A program made the translations under genes and the position numbers. Of a DNA stretch of 64,000 bases, positions 58,359 through 64,000 are shown in pieces. The notes beneath the pieces are model-generated. The model was not told the DNA's origin and ran no database searches. It worked only from the letters and a program-made list of their open reading frames with translations. The stretch's first letter is position 1; every line of letters begins with the position of its first letter. The stretch comes from Rhizobium grahamii (lineage in GTDB: Bacteria > Pseudomonadota > Alphaproteobacteria > Rhizobiales > Rhizobiaceae), in assembly GCF_009498215.1 (NCBI RefSeq), contig NZ_CP043498.1, forward strand, positions 868,001 through 932,000, in the 5' to 3' direction.

Positions 58359-59009
58359 TCAAACCGCCGCTGTGGCGCTCCGCTGCCTGCCTTGCCCGCG
58401 CTTCCTGCTCCGCGCGATCGGTCGCCAGGAACGATAGAGGATCAACAGGATGATCAGGCCGACATAGATATATTGCTCGAGGTCGAGGATTTTCGTCGAC
58501 AGCGCGAAGTGCACGGCGCCGGCCGCCGCCACGATATAGACGAGCCGGTGCAACCGCACCCAATTCGGCCCGAGCCGGCGGATCGAGAAGTTGTTCGAGG
58601 TCACTGCAAGCGGCACCAGCAGGGCAAGAGCACCCATCCCGAACATGATGAAGGGGCGTTTCAACACGTCATCAAGCACTGCCGAGAGGTCGAGCGCCTG
58701 GTCGAGCACCATGTAGACCGTGAAGTGCATCAGCGCGTAGTAGAACGTCAGCAGCCCGAGTGCGCGGCGATAGCGGAGATAGTTCCAGCCGAAGAAATCG
58801 CGGGCAGGCGAGACGGCCAGCGTCAGGATGAGAAAGCGGATCGTCCAGAGGCCGAGGAACAGTTCGAAGGTTTTCACCGGATCGGCACCGAGTTGATCCG
58901 TGGCGCCGAGATAGAACGTCCAGACGGCAGGCAGCAGCCCTACGACGTAAAGCGCCCATATGGAGGCGGACTGCCAGCGTTTCGGCAGGCTGAACGATAG
59001 ACCAGCCAT
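58359..59009 (-). CDS. msrQ: Protein-methionine-sulfoxide reductase heme-binding subunit MsrQ
   Basis: 216 residues, about six membrane helices of the ferric reductase fold. Haem ligands are in the helices around YALMHFTVYMVLD and WVRLHRLVYIVAAAGAVHF. It passes electrons from the quinone pool to MsrP in the periplasm. Its ATG overlaps the msrP stop by one base (TGATG). Confidence 0.93.
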   Translation of the reverse strand: MAGLSFSLPKRWQSASIWALYVVGLLPAVWTFYLGATDQLGADPVKTFELFLGLWTIRFLILTLAVSPARDFFGWNYLRYRRALGLLTFYYALMHFTVYMVLDQALDLSAVLDDVLKRPFIMFGMGALALLVPLAVTSNNFSIRRLGPNWVRLHRLVYIVAAAGAVHFALSTKILDLEQYIYVGLIILLILYRSWRPIARSRKRGQGRQRSATAAV

Positions 59010-59956
59010 CAGAAATTCTTCCGCAGATCCATGCCGCTGTAGAGGCTGGCGACCTCGTCGGCATATCCGTTGAACGGCAACGTTGGATGACGGCTGGCAC
59101 CGAAGAAGCCGCTTTCACCGATACGCCGCTCGCTCGCCTGGCTCCAGCGCGGATGATCGACCTCCGGGTTGACGTTGGCGTAGAAGCCGTACTCCTGCGA
59201 GTTGGTTACCTGCCAGGTGTTCTTCGGCTCCTTGTCGGTCAGGGTGATCCGGACGATCGACTTGATACCCTTGAAGCCGTATTTCCACGGCACGACCAGC
59301 CGGATCGGCGCACCATTCTGATTGGGGAGCGTCTGGCCGTAGAGGCCGACGGCGAGCAGCGTGAGTGGATGGCGTGCCTCGTCGAGCCGCAGACCTTCGA
59401 CATAAGGCCAGTCGAGCGATTGGAAGATGCCTTTCTGCCCCGGCATTTCGTCCGGTCGTACGACGGTCTCGAAGGCGACGTATTTCGCGCTCCCCAGCGG
59501 CTCCACCTTGTCGAGCAGGGAGGCAAGCGGAAAGCCGTCCCACGGAATGACCATCGACCACGCTTCGACACAGCGCATGCGATAGGTGCGGTTCTCGATC
59601 GGGAATTCCTTCATCAAGGCTTCCACATCGAAGGTGCCCGGCTTGTTGACCATGCCATCGACCTTGATCGTCCAGGGCAGGGGCTTGAAGTTTCCCGAGA
59701 GCGCGGCGGGGTCGCCTTTGTCGAGCCCGAATTCGTAGAAATTGTTGTAGGTCGTGATGTCCTTTAGCGACGTCGCCTTCTCATCGACCTTGTATTTGCT
59801 CTCGATGACAGAGAGAGCCGCGGCGCTGGCCTTGCCGGCTCCGTAGAGCGCCATAGCGCCCAGCGTGGCGGCGCCGAGGAACTCGCGGCGTCTGAGATAG
59901 ACCTGCTGTGGCGTGATCTCCGAAGATGCGATCTTGGGTGGGCGATAGGCTGGCAT
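59009..59956 (-). CDS. msrP: Periplasmic protein-methionine-sulfoxide reductase MsrP (molybdopterin)
   Basis: 315 residues. Repairs oxidised methionine in exported proteins with MsrQ. Twin-arginine signal [14 protein letters not shown] (about 22-35) ending KASAAA. The Mo-pterin fold has a coordinating Cys in [27 protein letters not shown] and the C-terminal [22 protein letters not shown] 59956 is preceded by AGGAGGTTTCCG, so the frame from 59998 is rejected. It is the first gene of the msrPQ pair and diverges from ilvD. Confidence 0.94.
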   Translation of the reverse strand: MPAYRPPKIASSEITPQQVYLRRREFLGAATLGAMALYGAGKASAAALSVIESKYKVDEKATSLKDITTYNNFYEFGLDKGDPAALSGNFKPLPWTIKVDGMVNKPGTFDVEALMKEFPIENRTYRMRCVEAWSMVIPWDGFPLASLLDKVEPLGSAKYVAFETVVRPDEMPGQKGIFQSLDWPYVEGLRLDEARHPLTLLAVGLYGQTLPNQNGAPIRLVVPWKYGFKGIKSIVRITLTDKEPKNTWQVTNSQEYGFYANVNPEVDHPRWSQASERRIGESGFFGASRHPTLPFNGYADEVASLYSGMDLRKNF

Positions 59957-60283
59957 CGGAAACCTCCTGAGCATTGGCAGCTCGGTATAAACCTTCAACG
60001 CATCAATCGCGTCTTTGGATCATTGTTTATGCCCAGTGGCATGGCTGCGGAAAGCCAACTTTTTGTGTACGCTGTTTGATGGAATAGTCTGTAACAAAAC
60101 GACGGTGGCCATCGTATATGACCGATGCACCCGGCGAAGCAGGCGTACCGGTTTCGGCCTTCCCGGTAGTGACAGCTCAGGCCGTTTGGATTAGGACAAT
60201 TCCAAAATACGGCGATAGCCTGGCCGCTTCTAGCACTGCGCCCCCGCGTCGCCGACAGTTTCCGACACGTAAGGAATATGCCA
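59957..60283. other. msrP-ilvD divergent intergenic region
   Basis: 327 bases without a supported gene; short frames in it are shadows of ilvD or noise. It must hold promoters for both genes. No leader peptide with a branched-chain codon run is seen. Confidence 0.45.
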
Positions 60284-62122
60284 ATGCCAGCCTATCGTTC
60301 CAGAACCACGACCCACGGCCGCAATATGGCGGGTGCGCGCGGCCTTTGGCGCGCAACGGGCATGAAGGATTCGGACTTCGGCAAGCCGATTATTGCGGTG
60401 GTGAACTCCTTCACCCAGTTCGTGCCCGGCCACGTCCACCTCAAGGATCTCGGCCAGCTCGTCGCCCGCGAAATCGAAGCAGCAGGCGGTGTCGCCAAGG
60501 AGTTCAACACGATCGCCGTCGACGACGGTATCGCCATGGGCCATGACGGCATGCTCTACTCGCTGCCGTCGCGCGAACTCATCGCCGACAGCGTCGAGTA
60601 CATGGTCAACGCCCACTGCGCCGACGCCATGGTCTGCATCTCCAACTGCGACAAGATCACGCCCGGCATGTTGATGGCCTCGCTCCGCCTCAATATTCCG
60701 ACGGTCTTCGTCTCCGGCGGCCCGATGGAAGCCGGCAAGGTTGTCCTGCATGGCAAGAAGGTCGCGCTCGACCTCGTCGATGCCATGGTCGCTGCCGCCG
60801 ACGACAAGATCAGCGATGAAGATGTTGCCGTCATCGAGCGCTCGGCCTGCCCGACCTGCGGCTCGTGCTCCGGCATGTTCACGGCAAACTCGATGAACTG
60901 TCTGACCGAAGCCTTGGGCTTGTCCTTGCCTGGAAACGGCTCCACGCTCGCCACCCATTCCGACCGCAAGGAACTCTTCCTTGAAGCCGGTCGTCGCGTC
61001 GTCGAACTTGCCCGCCGTTATTACGAACAGGACGATCTGACCGCTCTGCCGCGCACCATTGCCAGCAAGGGCGCGTTTGAGAACGCCATGGCGCTTGACA
61101 TCGCCATGGGCGGCTCGACCAACACCGTCCTGCACATTCTGGCAGCCGCTCATGAGGGCGAAATCGATTTCACCATGGACGACATCGATCGTCTGTCGCG
61201 TCGCGTTCCCTGCCTGTCGAAGGTCGCGCCTGCCAAGGCCGACGTTCACATGGAAGACGTTCACCGCGCAGGCGGTATCATGGCGATCCTCGGCGAGCTC
61301 GATCGTGCCGGCCTGCTGAATGTCGACCTGCCGACCGTCCATGCTGCGACCATGCGCGAAGCACTGGCCCAATGGGATGTCGCGGTCACCGACAACAAGG
61401 CTGCCTTCGATCTCTTCAGCGCCGCACCGGGTGGCGTTCCGACGCAGGTTGCCTTCAGCCAGAGCTCTCGCTGGGAAGAACTCGACCTCGACCGCGAGAA
61501 GGGTGTTATCCGCGATGCACAGCATCCGTTCTCGAAGGATGGCGGCCTCGCCGTTCTGAAGGGCAACCTCGCGCTCGACGGCTGCATCGTGAAGACCGCA
61601 GGTGTCGACGAATCGATCCTGAAATTTTCAGGCCCGGCCAAGGTCTATGAGAGCCAGGACGCGGCCGTAAAGGCGATCCTGTCGAATGAAGTCGTCGCCG
61701 GCGATGTTGTGGTGATCCGTTACGAAGGTCCGAAGGGCGGTCCGGGCATGCAGGAAATGCTCTATCCGACCAGCTACCTGAAGTCGAAGGGCCTCGGCAA
61801 GGCTTGCGCGCTGATCACCGACGGTCGCTTCTCCGGTGGTACGTCGGGTCTTTCTATCGGCCATGCCTCGCCTGAGGCGGCCAATGGCGGCACGATCGGC
61901 CTTGTTCGCGATGGCGACATGATCGACATCGATATCCCGAACCGGACCATCAGCCTGCGGGTCGATGACAAGGAGCTGGCCACGCGCCGTGCCGCTCAGG
62001 AGGAGAAGGGCTGGCATCCGGCCGAAGTCCGCAAGCGCAACGTCACGACCGCGCTGAAAGCCTATGCCGCCTTTGCAACCAGCGCCGACCGTGGCGCTGT
62101 GCGTGACCTCGGCGGTCGCTGA
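60284..62122 (+). CDS. ilvD: Dihydroxy-acid dehydratase
   Basis: About 612 residues; makes 2-keto acids for valine, isoleucine, leucine and pantothenate. The Fe-S ligands are in [10 protein letters not shown] and [24 protein letters not shown]-type elements include SGGPMEAGK and [15 protein letters not shown]. The upstream ATG at 60278 is only two bases from AAGGA; the second ATG at 60284 has eight-base spacing and gives the usual [14 protein letters not shown] start, so it is preferred. Confidence 0.96.
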   Translation: MPAYRSRTTTHGRNMAGARGLWRATGMKDSDFGKPIIAVVNSFTQFVPGHVHLKDLGQLVAREIEAAGGVAKEFNTIAVDDGIAMGHDGMLYSLPSRELIADSVEYMVNAHCADAMVCISNCDKITPGMLMASLRLNIPTVFVSGGPMEAGKVVLHGKKVALDLVDAMVAAADDKISDEDVAVIERSACPTCGSCSGMFTANSMNCLTEALGLSLPGNGSTLATHSDRKELFLEAGRRVVELARRYYEQDDLTALPRTIASKGAFENAMALDIAMGGSTNTVLHILAAAHEGEIDFTMDDIDRLSRRVPCLSKVAPAKADVHMEDVHRAGGIMAILGELDRAGLLNVDLPTVHAATMREALAQWDVAVTDNKAAFDLFSAAPGGVPTQVAFSQSSRWEELDLDREKGVIRDAQHPFSKDGGLAVLKGNLALDGCIVKTAGVDESILKFSGPAKVYESQDAAVKAILSNEVVAGDVVVIRYEGPKGGPGMQEMLYPTSYLKSKGLGKACALITDGRFSGGTSGLSIGHASPEAANGGTIGLVRDGDMIDIDIPNRTISLRVDDKELATRRAAQEEKGWHPAEVRKRNVTTALKAYAAFATSADRGAVRDLGGR

Positions 62123-62164
62123 ACGGCGATCTCGACCCGCTGATTAAGAGTCAGCTGCTCATAT

Positions 62165-62199
62165 GGACCGGTCGCCTCAAAGCGGCCGGTTTATCTTTT
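62165..62199. terminator. Probable terminator between ilvD and the LprI-like gene
   Basis: ACCGGTCGC / GCGGCCGGT stem (one mismatch) with loop CTCAAA, followed by TTATCTTTTT. It overlaps the last codons of the convergent minus-strand gene. Confidence 0.65.
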
Positions 62200-62533
62200 T
62201 GTAGGTCGCGTCCAGCTGCAGCAGCCGTTCGTCATAGGCCGCCTTGATACAGGACGTGTCGGCGCCGCAAGCCTGTCGCTTCTTCAGCCAGGCGGTCTGT
62301 TCGTCCTGAAGCGTGCCGCGCGCTCCCATCGCCATCAGGCCGGAGAGCAGGTCGAATGTCGTCACCATCTTCACGTCGGCATCGTTGAGCGGGCGGTTGT
62401 CGCAGATCGCCTTTTCGTCAGGCTGCAGCGTTTTCGCCTCGCAATCGAAGCTGGCGGCGTGGGTGACTGTAGACAAGGACAGCAGCATGGAAGCGCCTGT
62501 CAGCGTCAAGGCAATATTTCGACGAGAGATCAT
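62177..62533 (-). CDS. LprI-like (DUF1311) secreted protein
   Basis: 118 residues from ATG 62533, with AGGAAACC upstream; a longer start at 62551 is possible. Signal peptide (about 1-26, ending VTHA), then a mature part with the family layout: FDCEAKTLQPDEKAICDNRPLND, a helix, EQTAWLKKRQACGADTSC and IKAAYDERLLQL. Four Cys likely form disulphides. Members have been proposed as lysozyme inhibitors. It overlaps the DUF1232 gene stop. Confidence 0.8.
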   Translation of the reverse strand: MISRRNIALTLTGASMLLSLSTVTHAASFDCEAKTLQPDEKAICDNRPLNDADVKMVTTFDLLSGLMAMGARGTLQDEQTAWLKKRQACGADTSCIKAAYDERLLQLDATYKKINRPL

Positions 62534-62547
62534 GCATGGTTTCCTGT

Positions 62548-62934
62548 TCAACTACGAATGGCTCTCAGAAAGAGCAGGCACATGTAGATGATGCAGCACG
62601 CCCAAACGGCAAGAATAAAGATCATGCCGGCTCGTCCCGACGGACGCTCCAGTCGTTTTGTCGCTTGAGCCCGAAGGTCTGCCATCACTGTGGGAGGGAT
62701 CAGGCGGATGGCCAGCATGATCCCGAGAGGCACGATCACCAGATCGTCCAGATAGCCCAGCACCGGAATGAAATCCGGGATGAGGTCGATGGGCGAAAGC
62801 GCATAGGCGGCGACAGCGCCGGCGACTGCCTTGGCGTGCCAGGGAACGCGGTTGTCGCGCGCCGCCAGCCAGAGTACGACGATGTCACGCTTGAGTGACT
62901 TCGTCCATGCTTTGATCTTTGTTATCAGATGCAT
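62548..62934 (-). CDS. DUF1232 (YkvA-type) membrane protein
   Basis: 128 residues. A soluble N-terminus, then the DUF1232 core LSPIDLIPDFIPVLGYLDDL (YALSPIDLIPDFIPVLGYLDD) and VIVPLGIMLAIRLIP, and a C-terminal membrane helix (MIFILAVWACCIIYMCLLFL). Function unknown. Ribosome site is weak. Confidence 0.85.
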   Translation of the reverse strand: MHLITKIKAWTKSLKRDIVVLWLAARDNRVPWHAKAVAGAVAAYALSPIDLIPDFIPVLGYLDDLVIVPLGIMLAIRLIPPTVMADLRAQATKRLERPSGRAGMIFILAVWACCIIYMCLLFLRAIRS

Positions 62935-63071
62935 ACCAATCGTCTTTGACTCAACTTCACAAGCGCTTCACGTCGTCCCGCCTTGCCGTATTCTTCCATC
63001 CTTCCGCCCTCTTTCCTTTCTAGCGTCCGGCGCTACAACGTCTTCACAAGAGAATTTCAAAAGGACTTCCC

Positions 63072-64000
63072 ATGCCAGACTTGCTAAAGCGCGCAGCCCT
63101 GCCTCTCGTGGCTCTGATGCTCGCGCTGCCGGTTGCCGCCATTGCGCAAACCGCCAAGACCGTGCCGCAGAGTCAGTTGGAGATGCAGCTCTCCTTTGCG
63201 CCGCTCGTCAAGCAGACCGCCGGCGCCGTCGTCAATGTCTATGCGGAAAAGACAGTGCGCCGGCAATCGCCCTTTGCCGGCGACCCCTTCTTCGAGCAGT
63301 TCTTCGGCCAGCAGATGCCGAACCGCAGCGAGAAACAGTCTTCGCTCGGCTCCGGTGTGATCGTCGAGGCGAACGGAACGATCGTGACGAACAACCACGT
63401 CGTCGATGGCGCTGACGATATCAAGGTCGCGTTGTCTGACGGTCGGGAATTTCCCTGCAAGGTCGTACTGAAGGACGACCGGGTCGATCTCGCCGTCTTG
63501 AAGATCGACACCAAGGAAACCTTCCCGACGCTGCCGATCGCCAACTCCGACGGCGTTGAGGTCGGCGATCTTGTGCTTGCGATCGGCAATCCCTTCGGTG
63601 TCGGCCAGACGGTGACGTCGGGCATCGTTTCGGCGCTGGCCCGCAATCAGGTCGTCAAGAACGAGTTCGGCTTCTTCATCCAGACCGACGCCTCGATCAA
63701 TCCCGGCAATTCCGGCGGCGCCTTGATGAACATGAAGGGTGAACTGATCGGCATCAATACCGCGATCTTTTCGCGCGGTGGCGGCTCGAACGGCATTGGC
63801 TTCGCCATCCCGGCCAATCTGGTGAAGGTGTTTCTTGCCTCCGCCGACGCCGGTGTAAAGGCTTTCGAGCGCCCCTATGTGGGAGCCTCGTTTGATGCCG
63901 TCACATCTGAGGTTGCCGACGCCCTCGGCCTCGCCAAGGCGCGCGGCGCAATCGTCGTCAAGGTGAGCGAAGGTGGCCCTGCTGCCAAGGCCGGCCTGAA
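63072..64000 (+). CDS. DegP/HtrA-family serine endoprotease (3' truncated by the window)
   Basis: 309 visible residues, frame open to base 64000. Signal peptide (about 1-26, ending AIAQ), then the trypsin-like domain with the catalytic triad His109 (TNNHVVDG), Asp139 (DRVDLAVLK), Ser214 (NPGNSGGAL), and the start of a first PDZ domain (FDAVTSEVADALGLAKARGA). Periplasmic quality control protease. The ATG is chosen because it starts the signal peptide; it is preceded by AAAAGGAC. DegP versus DegQ cannot be told from this part. Confidence 0.9.
   Translation, partial: MPDLLKRAALPLVALMLALPVAAIAQTAKTVPQSQLEMQLSFAPLVKQTAGAVVNVYAEKTVRRQSPFAGDPFFEQFFGQQMPNRSEKQSSLGSGVIVEANGTIVTNNHVVDGADDIKVALSDGREFPCKVVLKDDRVDLAVLKIDTKETFPTLPIANSDGVEVGDLVLAIGNPFGVGQTVTSGIVSALARNQVVKNEFGFFIQTDASINPGNSGGALMNMKGELIGINTAIFSRGGGSNGIGFAIPANLVKVFLASADAGVKAFERPYVGASFDAVTSEVADALGLAKARGAIVVKVSEGGPAAKAGL

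Noticed and set aside
60118-60546. A 142-residue frame overlapping the start of ilvD
   Set aside because: It lies out of frame over the conserved ilvD N-terminus and has no family features.

Overview
The window is a chromosomal segment of an alphaproteobacterium, almost certainly a member of the Rhizobiaceae (Rhizobium/Agrobacterium type). The evidence is the GC-rich codon use, the order of the ribosomal gene cluster, 391-residue EF-Tu genes in two copies, an RNase E with a large acidic insertion in its S1 domain, and companions typical of rhizobia (DUF2842, ctaA, an AprI/Inh inhibitor, a Wzz/ExoP-like exopolysaccharide protein). No CRISPR array, prophage, insertion sequence or rRNA operon was seen. 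Only one stretch (about 35.7-36.9 kb) looks like accessory DNA.

Layout. 1-4.3 kb: the end of an exopolysaccharide chain-length/BY-kinase-like gene, a CelD/FemAB-type acetyltransferase, a DUF2842 protein and heme A synthase ctaA. 4.4-13.0 kb: rne on the minus strand, with a long leader, facing away from an N-acetylmuramoyl-L-alanine amidase, PBP1A (mrcA) and prfB. prfB carries a textbook programmed +1 frameshift. 13.1-18.7 kb: nadK with a small periplasmic protein, several short secreted or membrane proteins, tRNA-Thr, an Inh-type protease inhibitor, rlmB, tRNA-Tyr, tRNA-Gly and a membrane protein of unknown role.

18.9-56.9 kb is one long run of translation and transcription genes on the plus strand: tuf, an NAD-dependent epimerase, tRNA-Trp, a GT39-like glycosyltransferase, secE, nusG, rplK, rplA, rplJ, rplL, rpoB, rpoC, then an interruption (a probably frameshifted accessory gene and a small minus-strand gene), then the str operon (rpsL, rpsG, fusA, second tuf) and the fused S10-spc-alpha clusters from rpsJ to rplQ, including secY, adk and rpoA. 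The leader regions contain strong hairpins (before rplJ, between rplL and rpoB, between rpoB and rpoC, before rplN, before rpsE). These fit attenuation or processing points that would tune ribosomal protein and RNA polymerase levels separately.

56.9-64.0 kb: a DUF817 membrane protein, a DUF2809 protein, the msrQ-msrP periplasmic methionine sulfoxide repair pair, ilvD (branched-chain amino acid synthesis), an LprI-like protein, a DUF1232/YkvA protein, and the first part of a DegP/HtrA-family protease cut by the window edge.

I found no convincing new multi-gene system. The observations most worth following are the broken gene between rpoC and rpsL, a tRNA-Thr-like relic near 14.5 kb, two unrecorded tandem micro-membrane-protein ORFs near 15.7-16.05 kb, the near-identical tuf pair, and the hairpins inside the ribosomal operons.
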